Assembly: GCF_013373865.1 (NCBI RefSeq)
Contig: NC_050470.1
Coordinates: 16,557,244 to 16,621,243, forward strand
Direction: 5' to 3'
Source of the DNA: Monomorium pharaonis
Lineage: Eukaryota; Arthropoda; Insecta; Hymenoptera; Formicidae
Length of the DNA stretch: 64,000 bases
Position 1 is the first letter of the stretch, and the number at the start of each line of letters is the position of its first letter. Shown here in pieces: positions 34,634 through 47,861 of this stretch. The position numbers were made by a program, and so were the translations under genes. The notes below the pieces were generated by a model that worked only from the letters and a program-made list of their open reading frames with translations, searched no databases and was not told the DNA's origin.

Positions 34634-34635
<2 letters not shown>
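32740..34635. other. AT-rich intergenic sequence with two GC-richer patches
   Basis: 33470-33690 (gccatgccggcaggatagc, a perfect ctacgtacc...gtacgtag mini-palindrome, then polypyrimidine) and 34300-34600 (ccgcgcgccgatcacggtgg, cccgaccgcgggttctcc) stand out by composition. The 74-codon + frame at 34372-34596 has no domain. They could be regulatory sequence or exon relics. No claim. Confidence 0.3.

Positions 34636-34690
<55 letters not shown>
34636..34690 (+). repeat. (TC)n microsatellite
   Basis: Uninterrupted TC run of about 27 units. Confidence 0.95.
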
Positions 34691-34692
<2 letters not shown>

Positions 34693-35261
34693 TAATTTAG
34701 ACATAATTAAAATATAATATTCTCTCTGATACATTATTCTGTTATTTTATTAATTATTATTAATAAATAAAGGTTGAAAAATAACGTATTATTGTAATAT
34801 CGTTACTTTATAGTTACTTTTTTTTATTAACGGATTGGTAACGGTGTTTCCGTTTTTAAATAGCGATAATGTAGTTATAATAATTTTTTTCAACGATAAT
34901 GGATTTAACAGTTACCTTGTTGTTACATTTCATATTTTGCAATTGATTTGCAAGAATTTCCATTGTGTGTTCAATCTTCATTCTCTTAATTGTGTCTTTG
35001 GAATTTAAGATACAAAATAATATTTTTTTTATTAATATTTTAACAAAAGACATAAAATAAAATTATTTAATTTAATCTTGTTTTAACACTAAAAAGGAAC
35101 AGAAAAAATAGCGAATTATTACTTAAGTTATTTTTTAGAAGTTAGTAAGTAGTAACTAATTATTTCTTTAACTCAATGTAACTAATGATAACGTTACTTT
35201 TAAATATTACAATAGAATATTTTTCTCTATTTATGATAAAATATGTATTTTATTATGACAG

Positions 35262-35266
35262 AGGAA

Positions 35267-35339
<73 letters not shown>

Positions 35340-35352
35340 AAGGAAGAGAGAA
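35262..35352 (+). repeat. (GA)n microsatellite, imperfect
   Basis: GA-rich tract with aa/ag interruptions. The frames across it are artefacts. Confidence 0.9.
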
Positions 35353-37613
35353 GGAAACATAATTTTCATAAAATATAATTGTAAAAAATTAAATAATAGA
35401 TGAAAACCAATTCTTATTGTTGCCAGTAATGAATAGCAATAATAATCAGAACTCTTAATAATCGACCCAACTGTCAATTTTATTGAAAACTTCAAATAAA
35501 TGTCGCAACGTTTCGACTGTGGCTCTATTTATGTAAAAGTTAAATTTAAAAAAAAGTTAAATAAATTCAAATAAGTTAAGATATATTATAAAAATTTCAA
35601 AATTGTTATTAACTTGTATTTTAATGGAAAAAATATATACGCGTATTAATTATCTTTGATGATTGTACATTGGATTAGTTTAGCTACATAATCCCAAGTA
35701 TACCAAATGACTAGTATAAATGCAATATCCTGACATAGATTTGATATGCGGACACAGGAAGAGGAAGTCGACCGCATGGCACGTCACCACCATGTTGTGT
35801 CATCATATCGGCGTGAGGATGCCGGTGAGAACAAGGATCATGTTTTCCGCTCTAAAATTCATCGATACATATAAAATGTTTCGTGTATTTAATGGAACAC
35901 TTTTCCAATAACGCGAAGTTGATTATCTCCTTTTCATTCATATATAGAAAATAATAAGTTAGAATTACTATAATTATTATACTTTTATTTTATTTTTATC
36001 TCTATAGTGATTAAAAGAGTTGATGATTAAGAGAATGAGTAAAGAGAGTAAAAAAAGACCTTTTTTATAAAAACATGATATAAATAAAATAAAGAATACA
36101 CGAAGAGTAATTTAAAGGTACATATTCTAAATTTTATATATTTGTATATGTGTACATACATATATCAATAATAATATTAAAATGATCTATGTTGAACTAA
36201 TTACGTCATTATATGCTTAAATAACACTCTGATATAAACACAGACAAACCAAAGAGAAAGAAAGAGAGAAAGAGTCGCATAGATGGGTCCAAGACTCATG
36301 ACACGTCGTGTGTACAACCTGGTATTGGCTTACATTTCCAACCGATTAGGTTTATGGTATTTATGTTGAGGCTCGTAAAAAATTCCCTTTTTTTTTAATT
36401 TAAATTTAATTAACAACATTAAATACGTTAAACAGTCAAGAGTTAATAAAGTATCAAAGTAAGTATAAAAAATTATTAAAATTTCTTTAAAATTTAGAAA
36501 TTAAGAAAATTAAAGAAATTCAGAGAAGAGAATCAGAAAAATTTTACACATAATTGTATATTTAATTATTTTATTTCTTGCTGCAAAAGAAATGTATGTT
36601 TAATTGTCTAAACTAAAAATTAAATTTAAAAAAATTAAACCATAATTTAAGTATTAAATTAAAGAAACAAAATTTAAATTACATAAATAATTAATAAATA
36701 AAATAATTATAAACGATAAAAAATATTAAATCTAATTTTCTAAATTAGAGAAAATTCTAAATAATGTTGAACTTGAGTATATATTAAATAAAACAAATTC
36801 AAATAGGTAAACGGAATTGATTTAAGATGTAATATTAATTAAAGTAATTAAGAAATAATATTCAATATTTTTTAACATTTTTTTATATGAAAGAAGTTGT
36901 TAATGACTAAAAAATTATTAATTTGAAATTTATTTAACATTCTATATACGTATAAATTTCATTGAAACACTTTTAGAAATTAGATTTTGTGAGTTTTTTT
37001 CTTGGAACTTGTTTCGGAGCGACTATTCAGTTACCCTTCTTTCGCTTTTTTTCACTCCCTATTCGAATCGCGAATCCGTATAGAATACTAGTATAGCATC
37101 GAATGGAAGCGACGGCAGGTATAATACAGTATAGGGCACTTTTGACACACCTGTGTTTGCCTGTAATCAAAATCAAAGAGGAGATTAAACACTATTATAA
37201 ATCATGTAAACATGCACGTGAATTGAATCACTTTTCCTACCCTACATGTGCATTCTTTGCATGACAACATGTTTATGCACAATCTCTGTGCAAAAAGTTC
37301 AAATGCAAGAAAATTAAGATCTTTCATCTCTGATTGTATATAAATCTGTAAACATAGATATGATATTTAATTTCTTACAATCAGAATTTGTTCCAATTAA
37401 AAATATAATAAGATAATCAGGTATAAAGAAAGATTCTTAATACTAAATTTCTCTTTGTTTTCGGATATTATTTCTTAAATAAAGCTAAAAATAAAACTTT
37501 TAAACATAAATAAATGCAAACTAAAAAGTGTTTTCTCTCAATTTAAATAGTTTCTGTAATAATGTTTCATATTTTGTAATAATTAATTTTGTAATAAATT
37601 ATTCACGGAAAAA
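35353..37613. other. AT-rich intergenic sequence
   Basis: No gene recognised. Less AT-rich patches at 35720-35860 (frames open on both strands, no domain), 36265-36365 and 37010-37165 (tattcgaatcgcgaatccgt) might be conserved noncoding sequence. This cannot be judged without comparison. Confidence 0.3.
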
Positions 37614-37979
37614 AATGACTTCGTAACAGCAGCTAAATTTCAATAGCTGAATCCAGGTTAGCTCTAACAGCTACCGCCTTAGTATCATAGCTAAACTCTG
37701 TTTATTACAGCAAAACAACGTTAACTATAACATAAAAGTTTATTAGCTGAATTAAAAGCGTACATATTAGCACAAGCAGCTAAAAAAGTTGCAGCCGTAG
37801 CTAAATTTCATTTAGCTAAGCGACTTGTTTTTAGTAGCATCTGTTGCTATAATAGTTAAGTGCAAGTAGCGAATAATTTTAGCTTGGACAGCAACTGCAT
37901 TAGCTGTCCCTAGAATAAGAACACATTTTAGCTGTCACAGCTATATTTTAGCTCCCACTGCTAATACTTTTTTTCCATG
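37614..37979. mobile_element. Small element saturated with AGCT
   Basis: Tips CACGGAAAAAAATGAC and, reverse-complemented, CATGGAAAAAAAGTATTAGC, similar to the element at 9656. Within 366 bp the tetramer AGCT occurs 14 times, mostly as tAGCTa/cAGCTa spaced through the whole body (e.g. cagcagctaaatttc, gtagctaaatttcattta). No coding content. TA flanks are not clean. Confidence 0.65.
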
Positions 37980-39879
37980 CTATTTTTGCAATATAATAAA
38001 AAATAAACTAAAAATTGAGCTCCAAAACTAACAGTAATAGTGGAATTCAGACACAGCTCCGTAATGGTTAACTATAAAATAAATTAATAAACATTAAAAT
38101 TTGTAATAAAACATATTTCTATGTATTAAGTTTGTGAGACAAAAGGACTAGAATTAAACATTAAAAAAATAAAGGCAGTTTAAAGGATTAGAAATTAACA
38201 AAATAATTAAGGGATTAAAAAATAAAAATAATAACAATTAATTTGAATTGAAACTATGTTATGAAAAGACTACATATATATAATATTTTAAGTTTTTAAT
38301 AACAGAAAAATATAACAGTTTATGCTCTAGGACAATTTTATATTTTATATCGTATTACATAAAATTGAAAAATATAAGCGAACTAAATATATACGAACAT
38401 TTAAAATAATGTAATATTATTATTAACATACTTACTAATGTTTAAAACTTTGCAATTTGCAAAAGAAAATTATACGGATTTTAATGCTCACTTTTGAAGA
38501 ATTTGTTTTTAGATTTTATATAGAAGAAAAGCCGTGTTTGTGACTAAGCTTTGACTAACAATAAGCTTTCTTATTTCTTTAATTATACAAGCAAATCATG
38601 TTTTTATTACAGTATTAATACAGTACAATATTTAGTTCTTTTGTGGAAATAAGGGATTTGTACTGTAAGAGACCAGTATTGAAATGACCTTTCTCTAAAA
38701 TGTAATTTGTACCCAATATTTATCTTATCGATAATTACAGTATTTTGTAGAAATTTTTTTTCCTGAGAAAAAAAGATTTTCTTAATATTAAATACATTTT
38801 TATTTTTTTAAATGTGTAATTAATTGTAATTATTAAAAAAATTTTTTTTCTCTTACTTAATTACTGACCTTTTATTCTTTTGTAATACTTTATAAATTTA
38901 ACAAAAAATTTTTTGCTCCAAAAAACAATTATTATTTTTATAGTTTCTTTCTTCTGTTAATTACTACTTCGATCATAATTTCAAAGAAATTTATAATATA
39001 AGAATTAAAATTAGATTATTCTGACATTAATTTTTCTAATTCTAATATGTAACTTGTTAAGAAAACTATTATATTCAAAACTCTATTATATATATTTAGA
39101 ACTTTTATTCTTCGAGAGAATTTTATTACCAATTTTAAAGTTAATTAAATTTTATGAAATGTTTAATCTATTACATTGTAAAAAACTTGTAAATCAAATA
39201 GTTGACAGTAATACATAAGCAATTTGAATTTTTGAAATGTTTATTTAAATTAAATGTTTTTTTTTATTTTTAATAAACACCTGTCAAAACCATTAAAAAT
39301 TTAATAAAAATAGATTAAAAAATTTATTGTAAAAACTTTTAAATTTTTAAACTTTTAATATATAAATTTTTTAAGTTATGATTAATTATAAATCGAGGTT
39401 AAAATTTACATGAATTTAAATCATCTATGATCTTCAATGTTATAGGCTAAAATATTTTTATTTGCAATCTCAAATAAGTATTTAATCACAAAAATCAATC
39501 TTTATGATTTTTAAATACATTTCCTTTTTGAAGATTAAAATCTATATTAATATATTTATGTTTCAAATCAAATTAAACTTTTCTAACGGTCTATATAATA
39601 GCTAATGGTAATCCAATGAGCTTAATGATGTTTGAAAAATATTTTTTAAAACGTTTAGGAAACATTTTTTTTAATTTCAAAAAGCATTTAAATAATGTGA
39701 TAATTCTGTTTTTTCTTATTAAAAAAATGTTTATTTTACGTTTAAAAAGATATTCTTTTATTATTTCATAAACATTTATTTAACGTTTAAACAAATTCTT
39801 TTTTAAATATTCATTTGCTTAATGTTCTAAGAGTAAAAAATTGATTGCATTATTTATTTAATAATTTTGAATTTCAACA
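37980..39879. other. AT-rich intergenic sequence
   Basis: No gene. At 39630-39830 the motif aacgtttaaa recurs (aaaacgtttagg, ttacgtttaaaaag, taacgtttaaacaa), which may be another short palindrome-rich element without recognisable ends. Confidence 0.35.
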
Positions 39880-41280
39880 TAACCTCACCAATCTAGCATT
39901 GCTTAATTTCTACGATAATTTAGGGAAGAAGACTATACATGTTTCAGCTAAGCCACAGTCGTACCTGTTAAAACACATTTAATTTAGGAGGGGTCCCGCT
40001 TGCCTACAATCCCTACAGCTTCGTTTGCACATAAATTTAGCAGAGCTGCTCGATTGCCTACATTCCCGATTACCTACTATCTCGATTGCCTACAGATTCG
40101 TTTGCACACGCAAAAATAATTAACGTACAAGAGTAGGATTGTACACATGACATTATTGCGGCCATACACATTGCACACATGATATTATTTCGCAAATGCA
40201 CATTGCACACACGATAATATTGCGCTGATACACATTGCACACACATTATTGCACACATGCACATTGCACATATGATATTAATACGCTCATACACATTGCA
40301 CACATGACATTATTGCGCACATACACATTGCACATATGACAATTATCACATGGGTTTGTGACTTTTCAGGCACCGACGAGGTGGGTGCGAGAGGGGTGGC
40401 GAAGCCCCCTTACACCTCCCCCCGTGTGTTTGTGTGTATTTTTATCTTTAATATGGTATATCTCGAAAACTAAATCAGTTAGCTCTATAATAAAATCTAT
40501 ATAATTTTTTGTTGAGCATAAAAAATACTATCAAAAACCATGGTCAAATCAAGGCGCCCAAGTTATTGGAATCTTGTCTTCAGAGTGTATGAGCGCAATG
40601 ATATCCGTGTGCAATGTGCGTATGCCCAATATTGTTATGTTTGCAATGTGTATGTGTGCAATAATGTTATGTGTGCAATATGTATGAGCGTATTAATATC
40701 ATGCTGTGCAATGTGTGCAATGTGCACGAGCGTAATAATATCATGTGTGCAATGTGCATGTGCGCAATAATGTCATGTGTGTAATTCGAATGTTTGCAAT
40801 AGTGACATGTGTACAATGTGTATAAGCAAAATGATATTATGTGTGCAATGTGTCTGCGCGCAATATTATCGTGTGTGCAATGTATATGGGCGCAATAATG
40901 TCATGTGTGCAATCCTACCCTTGTACCTTAATTATTTTCGTGTGTGCAAACGAAGCTGTAGGCAATCGAAATTGTAGGCAAGTGAAGCCCTCTTTAATTT
41001 ATACGCCCGAAAAAACGATCACCCATCTTACTGTTAACCACCGTTGACGTTGCTTGACTTCGAAGATCGTACGCAACTTATACTTCATGTTTATGTAGAC
41101 ATATTTGTTATAGATCATTTCAATAAATGTTGTCAGAAGAATGAAACATGTATAGTTAACTCATGTTTTTATAATTACACATAAAATTTTACAGTTTTTT
41201 TACTAATTTTTACGTGTACAAAATAGCTGCATGTGGAATAACTTTAAAAAGATCTATTTTTGCACTGTTCGTGAAAAAAT
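39880..41280. repeat. Dispersed repeat H, copy 2, split by Foldback-like element
   Basis: 39890-39910 (tctagcattgcttaatttct) and 41040-41275 (gttgcttgacttcgaagatc ... gcatgtggaataact) match copy 1 at 22590-22905 in order. The intervening 39987-40992 is the transposon. Confidence 0.65.
39987..40992. mobile_element. Foldback-like element, copy 2, with 32-bp tandem repeat arms
   Basis: A perfect 9-bp duplication TTTAATTTA flanks it (39978-39986, 40993-41001). Ends GGAGGGGTCCCGCTTGCCTA and (reverse complement) GAGGGCTTCACTTGCCTAC. The arms hold about 6 (left, 40137-40340) and 10 (right, 40585-40915) diverged units of the attgcacacatgatatta-type repeat, in opposite orientations. The centre (catgggtttgtgacttttca, caaggcgcccaagttattgg) matches copy 1. 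It is shorter than copy 1 because of fewer arm units and a short GT run. Confidence 0.87.
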
Positions 41281-41507
41281 AAATGATAGATCTTTCATTT
41301 CTTATAATTTTCGAGTATTGTTAATATGCCATATTGTTTCGATAATATATATTGTCTTAATCTCCACTTTTTTTATGTTCCGATGTTTCAATTTGTGTCT
41401 CTTAGAGATTTCATTTATACGCTTTTAACACTCTTATTATACAGATTCACTGTTCCTTTACACTGTTCCTTTACACTTACGCTCCATAATAAGTAAAGCT
41501 TCCTAAC

Positions 41508-42045
41508 CAGGAGTCAAATATTATTTTAAATAATATTTTAAACTTTTTAAATGTAAAATAATTATTACATAAACATTAAATAAATGTTACATAAATATTA
41601 TTTTAAACAATTTATTAAAATATTAAGTTAATATTATAAAAACATCAATTAAATATTACATAAATATTTATTCTAAATCATTATTTTCAATAATTAATTA
41701 TTGTAACATAAACATTAAATCAATATTAAATAAATATTTTTTAAAATATTGTTTTAAACAATTTTTGAAATGTAAAATAAATATTAAATAATATTACTTA
41801 AATAAGTTTCTTAAATCATTATTTTTAATAAAAAATAATAATTTATAAATATTAAATAAACGTTAAATAAACGTTTTATAAATCTTTTTTCTAATTCATT
41901 ATTTGAAATAAATAATTAATATAAAAATGTTTAATAAATATTAAATAAATATTAATTGTACAACAAACGCTAATAATGTAAAAATAATTAAAAATAAATA
42001 TTTAAAAACCGTTTAAAAAACATTGTGTGCTCATTGAGAATATGA
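41508..42045. mobile_element. Element filled with aataaatatt-type motifs
   Basis: Begins aaccaggagtcaaatatt and ends aacattgtgtgctcattgag, a diverged form of the CCAGACAGCACACAATATT terminus. The interior is an AT-only periodic mix (aatattaaataaatatt). The low complexity makes the limits uncertain. Confidence 0.4.
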
Positions 42046-42594
42046 TCAATTATGTTAAAATCTTTTTTTTTACATGGAGAAATGATGTTAAAATATAGAT
42101 CTAAAAATAATTGTCTTGAACCATTGAAAAAATTATATTAAGCGTTTTGACTAGTTATTAAAAATCCAAATTTTCTATAGAAAATTATGTTTGAGTGTTT
42201 TACATAATTATTTTGGTAAACCCCAACATAAAATTATTTTTTGATCTGTATCTAGCTAAACTTTTAGATAATGGAGTAAAATTGTCTTTTTCATATAAAA
42301 TTTTAAACTCAAATTATGACAAATTAGAATATTTCTAATACAACACATTGTATCAAACATTGAATAAACTATTAACCAATAATTAATCATATAGATAAAT
42401 TTAGAAACTCTAAACGGTCTCTACTGCTAAATCTTGGTGCTGATTCTAATTTTTTTTTAAATCTTAATTTAATAATTTTAGCTCATATAAACTGCGCGCC
42501 GACAAATTTGTCAGTCTTGAAACATAGTTATAAGCTAAAATGTTGATCCCTATTGGCATCTTAGAATCCCCACTTACCTGAAAACTCTGAAAAT
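42046..42594. other. AT-rich intergenic sequence
   Basis: Nothing recognised. Confidence 0.4.
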
Positions 42595-42599
42595 AATTT

Positions 42600-42660
42600 A
42601 TTGCAAAAAATAATACTTCAGCCGGGATTTAAACCCAAATCTCCAAGATTCATCTTTTCT
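42600..42660 (-). repeat. Possible tRNA-derived (SINE-like) remnant
   Basis: Read on the - strand, ttgggtttaaatcccggctg resembles a tRNA T-arm (GGTTCRANTCC box B) but with imperfect stem pairing. No D-arm or box A is convincing. A similar ttgcaaaaaataatac flank is seen in the hairpin at 13364. A relic at best. Confidence 0.25.
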
Positions 42661-42664
42661 TTTA

Positions 42665-43385
42665 TTGAGGTACGTTACACACGTTAAAAATAATATATTT
42701 CGAGTTTCTTACTTCGAAAAAAGGGTTAATAACGAGTTAGTTATTAGAGAACGACACATCTGCCTCTGAGGAAGCAGCTAAGAAAACAAAACGAGGAAGC
42801 ATCTTCAAGATGATTATACATGCCGTAACTGTTTCTTCCGGATTAAGATCCACCTTTCCTGATCCATCATACGGTTCGTTTAACTAACCGATTAAATTAC
42901 ATGTGGCGCGTGCCAGCCGGCTGTGGGTCTTATGCGCGCTTATGCTGCAAATATAGTGGGTGTACAAACGCAACAAACGTTTCATATTTTAAAGAATATC
43001 GAATGCGGCATCTTTCTATAAAGAAATGAATCCTATTGCGTATTTAAGCTACAGACTTAATTAAGTAACCATGATCAAAACGTTTATCATGATCATGCAG
43101 AGATAATCCGCAATTGCTTTGCCGACAAGATAGTTGCTATCTTGTCAGGCTGGATCTTTGATGAATCATGGACGATTATCGCTGTTGCTGTCATCCCCCA
43201 ACTCAGTTTAATCACTCAATTGAGATTAAACAGCTGATTTGTACGGGGCAGAAGAATACGGGATGTTCCAGCGAATTGCTTCTGATTTATGGAATTCTCG
43301 ATTTAAGTTCTTAATTTTTTATAAAACTAATGCTTACTTAAATATTTATATTTACATAGTGTTTTAAATTAAAAAATTTATTTAT
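42665..43385. other. Intergenic sequence, partly GC-richer
   Basis: 42740-43260 is less AT-rich than its flanks (gtggcgcgtgccagccggct; gacaagatagttgctatcttgtc, a palindrome). No supported frame. It might include regulatory or exon sequence. Confidence 0.3.
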
Positions 43386-43873
43386 CCAGTCGGGTTAGCT
43401 CCGGTCTCCTCTAATAAATTATTACGTTTAAAATTATAAACATAAGTGGTCTATGAAAATATAATGTAGTTTATTATTAATTTAAATTTATAAATTTGAT
43501 TGAGTCCAGTAATAAATTTAATCAAAATTAATTTAAAAAAAAGATATTCATCTTCTAATAATCTTAACTGCTATATAAAATAAAAATTTAGTAATTATTA
43601 AATTTAATAAATTACTTTTTTACATTGTTAATTTATTTATACTATAGTAATGATTTATAATATGTAAAAACACTATTTATTTCCAAAGAAAAACGGTGAG
43701 TATAAATTACATATTTAAAACCTTTTTTTAAAATTAATTTTGATTAAATTTATTACTGGATTTAATCAAATTTATAGATTAGATTAATTATAAACTACAT
43801 TTATCTTTTAACACATCACTTACGTTTATAATTTTAAACGTAATAATTTATTAGAGAAGACTCGACCACTGGG
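43386..43873. mobile_element. ~490-bp foldback MITE (CCAGTCGGGTTA ends)
   Basis: The inverted arms ctaataaattattacgttta and taaacgtaataatttattag, continuing to tccagtaataaatttaatca and its inverse, pair across most of the element. The tips ccagtcgggt / gaccactggg lie near TA on each side. No coding content. Confidence 0.75.
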
Positions 43874-46049
43874 TAAATCCGATCCTCTTATCTAAAAAAA
43901 ATAACCATATATAAAAAAAGGGAAAATGCCATTAGAGATATTATTACTTAACATTATTTTAGTGACATACAATTAATGAGTTTGGTTTTGAAATGTTGAG
44001 CTGTAGCCGATATATTACTTTTTAGATCTCTGATTTAATTTTTTCCCTTTACAGAAATTCAGTTAAAGTTATTAGTGTGGACCTGGAGTTCTAAATGTTT
44101 TTTTATTAATAATTAACAATAAGGTTTCTTAGAAAAGAGGGAAATTTATTGCATCTTCATTATTAAAAGTTAAGATAAATCTTTAAGGTAAGAAATATCG
44201 ATCGGGGCAAATGCGCCTCAAGAAACCGAGGTAAAACCGATTCCTCCCTCCTATTTTGCGTTTCTTTTTGCATTTTTCGACACACAGAAAGTTTCTTTTT
44301 AATTGTTTAAAGATTTTTGTAGTTGATTCTTATATTACACGACGAAGCACGACTGCAGCTGTTGATTAGAAGAAAAAAATAAAGATACATTTTTTGTTTT
44401 GTATTCCTCTACATTTCAATAATTATATCCTTAAAAAAATTAAATTATATCCTTAAAAAAATTAAATTATATCCTTAAAAAAATTCAATAATTATATCAT
44501 TAAAAAAATTGCTTTGCTTAATTTTTTATATTTGTTAGATAAATCTGTTTAATTTTTTAACGTTTTTGTTAATCTTTTCTATTTTGTTAATTGTGCTGAA
44601 ATTTAAAAGTTCAAATAAAGATTAAGTTTTGTACCATAAATAACCCTGATTTTCATTTCACGCAAAAAGCCTTAAAATAACGAAATAATTTGAAAAGTTA
44701 GAGTTAAAGAACCAAATATGATAAAAGGGTCGGGTTTACCCCGACAAGAGGTCGAATTTACCCGGGTTTTAAAGAGATCAGCATTTTTATTATATATCTC
44801 AGAACTAATAGGTACTATACCGCCAATTATTTCGTAAAAAGTTGCGCCGGGCAATAAGCTATCCAATGGTACTTTATTTATTGCAATCTATTTTATTTGA
44901 AACAAGATATGACCTAAAAATCTTAGGGGAGTCAGGTTAGCCCCGGTTTTCCCATATTTAAGAGAATAGAGAGGAGAAAGTGGTTATGAACTAGATTTGG
45001 GGTTATGGAATTTACGTATACTTTGTATTGATTTGGAAATAACCATTTATATTACTTCTTTACATACCATTTAGATTAGATGTCATAACATGGTCACTGA
45101 TGGTTATTAATGTTTGTTGTCATATAACTTGTATTTCAGTATTGCAATAGCCAAAAGTTTTATAAGTATGTATTGTTTTGGTAATTTTGAAATATTGGGT
45201 ATTAATTTTTTAATTTTAACCTTGAAGGGCTTGAATATAGCTTTTGAATGGAGTAATTGAATTTAATGTTTGACGTAATGCGTATGACGTATAAAGTTTT
45301 ATAACCAGTGTTATAGACTTGTGTTCTAGCAAATCTGAGTCTCATAAATCCCCCGTTATTGCACAGTATCTTTTGCAATACTTTTACGATATTAATTAGC
45401 TAATATTGATTATTATAATACATTTATAATAATTTTACAATACGCAGTGTCATAAGAGCCAAAGATTTTTTTATACATATTTTTTTTGTGTTATACGGTG
45501 TACAAGATGCTTTGTGATACTAATGTGTAAAATCTGTCAAAAATTAATTTTTTCTTTGTTAAAAATAAAAATAATTTCAACAATACATATATTTGTTGGT
45601 AATGTTATAATCTTCCTATAAATTCCATAACTGCAACCTTTTTTCCCTCTTTAATAAATTGTTAATTGTATCGTTTGTATATTCGACAAATTTTTACTTA
45701 TAACACGATTAATAGAACTCTATGGCTAACAAACCGGCAAGAATAATGTCACATAAATATTTACTTAGTTATTTAAAGAAAACGATAGTTTATTACCATT
45801 TTCTCTCTTTTAATTTAAATGCGTTTAAATGTATAATTTGAAATTTTTATAAATTATTAAAATTTATATATTTTCTGAATGTTATATTGAAAAAATTATT
45901 CCGGATTATATTGCATAGAAAATATTGCATGTAAATTAATGTAATTTAATAAAATAAAATTATAATTATATAAAGTTATCGAAAACTTTGGAAATGTCTT
46001 TCATGTAATTTCAAGTTTTTGTTTAATATGTTGACTTAGAATGGTTTGA
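43874..46049. other. AT-rich intergenic sequence
   Basis: No gene. Around 44200-44960, motifs like gaccgaggtaaaacc, gggtcgggtttaccccgac and tcaggttagccccggtttt suggest a decayed inverted-repeat element related to the one before it. Limits unclear. Confidence 0.35.
44419..44515 (+). repeat. ~22-27-bp tandem repeat, four copies
   Basis: The unit aattatatccttaaaaaaat is repeated four times with small changes. Confidence 0.85.
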
Positions 46050-46390
46050 AATGAGTTCTCCGTTAACAAATTTCGACGGATCTTTTTATTAATTACCATT
46101 GTCGTTTAATCCGACGTTAGATCGAGGACGTCAAAATTGCTTTATAGCATCAAGAGTTTGCAAGAGAGAGGAAACGCACAGTAGCAACCCTCCAAGATGG
46201 CTGCTGCTGGTTCGAGAGTCGGCGTATCGACGTTTGGCGTTTGAAGGGTTTCCTGGATGTAAGCTCATCGGAAATTGCGGGTCTTCCCACCCTTGCCACG
46301 CTGCCGCCACCTCTCTCGCCTTCACCCTTGCTCTCCTGTTGCCTTGTCACACAGCAATCACCTTCAAAACAAAGAAACACGCGTAATTAA
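46050..46390. other. GC-richer island, function unknown
   Basis: Contrasts with the AT-rich flanks (caagatggctgctgctgg, gccacgctgccgccacctct). Open frames on both strands overlap (95 codons on +, 76 and 64 on -), with no recognisable domain. Candidate 5' exon or promoter; unproven. Confidence 0.3.
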
Positions 46391-46636
46391 ATTTTTGCCT
46401 AAATGAACATAAATTAATGCATGAATGCAACAGCTATGATGGCAGCTACAGCTGAATTGAATAAAGATCCTACACTCAAACGAAATAAAAAATAAGCCTC
46501 TCTAAGAATAAAATATATCCAAAATTAAATATTAAAGTAAATTTTTAACATATAATAATTTATAAATATTCTATGTAGCATCAAATACACTTTCATGAGA
46601 ACTTTTTATGTTTTCATAGAATTATTTATATTTACA

Positions 46637-46638
<2 letters not shown>

Positions 46639-46732
<94 letters not shown>

Positions 46733-46809
46733 TCACTCACTCACTCACTCACTCACTCACTCACTCACTCACTCACTCACTCACTCACTCACTCACTCAC
46801 TCACTCACT
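46639..46809 (+). repeat. Compound (AC)n-(ACTC)n microsatellite
   Basis: About 44 AC units run straight into about 20 ACTC units. The His/Thr and Ser/Leu frame here is an artefact. Confidence 0.97.
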
Positions 46810-46994
46810 ATACTTAAAATAATATTTAAAAAATATTTACTTTAACGTTATTTTTAATTACATTACATTACTTTTTTATTTTATTTAATTTAAAAAGCAG
46901 TATTTAAAATTTGTACACTGTATATTTAACATATACTATATTTTATATAATATAAGCATGTAAATATAAATATATTTATAATATATAACATAAT

Positions 46995-47092
46995 ATTTAT
47001 AATATAATGAATATAAATATAATATATAATATTTATAATATAATGAATATAAATATAATATATAATATTTATAATATAATAAATATAAATGT
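46995..47092 (+). repeat. ~43-bp AT-only tandem repeat
   Basis: aatataatgaatataaatat followed by aatatataatatttat is repeated about 2.3 times. Confidence 0.75.
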
Positions 47093-47159
47093 ATTTGATA
47101 TATATACCTTAATATATATTACATATTATATTTACATTAATTTATATTATATATGTAAT

Positions 47160-47860
47160 TTTATTCAGGATTGGGAATTCATTGGGAACCAATTCATTAT
47201 TTGTAACAAAGTTATAATTAAAATTGCTTTTCCTAGTAGAAATTTCCTAGCCGGCGCCACTTGTCGGCGCCGTGCAAATTTGCCACGCCACAGCCTTATC
47301 AAGAAAACTGATGTAAAAATAGCATAGCATTCATAAAATTAAACGGGCGCTGGTCTGGATTTGACTGAAGTTTAATGCGGTCCAGTGCGGGTCACACTTG
47401 CGCCACATCAAATGCTGTCGAGATTTTTCTCTTTGGCTTTTAGATCGACTTCTTAATTGTTTTAGAAACGATCTGTGCGTGCATTAAAATAAAAAGAAAT
47501 TGTTTTAACCAACTGTTTTTAAATAAACTGCAATCTGGTACTACAATGAATGTCAATAAATTAAAATTAAAAATTTAAGCGCAAAAAAATCGCCGAATTA
47601 AAAATTTTAAACGCAATTATTTGCATGAAGAAAAAGTATGAGACATATAATAAACCAAGTTGTAGACGTGCAAAATCAAATGGTATTATCATATACATCA
47701 TGTAATGAATAATATCGAAGCAACCATTTTGCGAATAATATTATATGTTTTATTATATTCTTTATGTAGATCACATGGATGATATAAGCGTTGAGTAATT
47801 CCGATAGAAATGATTCAGAAACAACATCACAACAAAAGGTTATAATTCATTTTTATCATG
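47160..47860. other. Intergenic sequence
   Basis: A GC-richer stretch at 47245-47420 contains the palindrome-like ggcgccacttgtcggcgcc. The rest is AT-rich. No gene. Confidence 0.35.
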
Positions 47861-47861
47861 T

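Noticed and set aside
42600..42660. A functional tRNA gene
   Set aside because: Only a T-arm-like stretch is present, with mismatched stem and no D-arm, anticodon arm or acceptor pairing.
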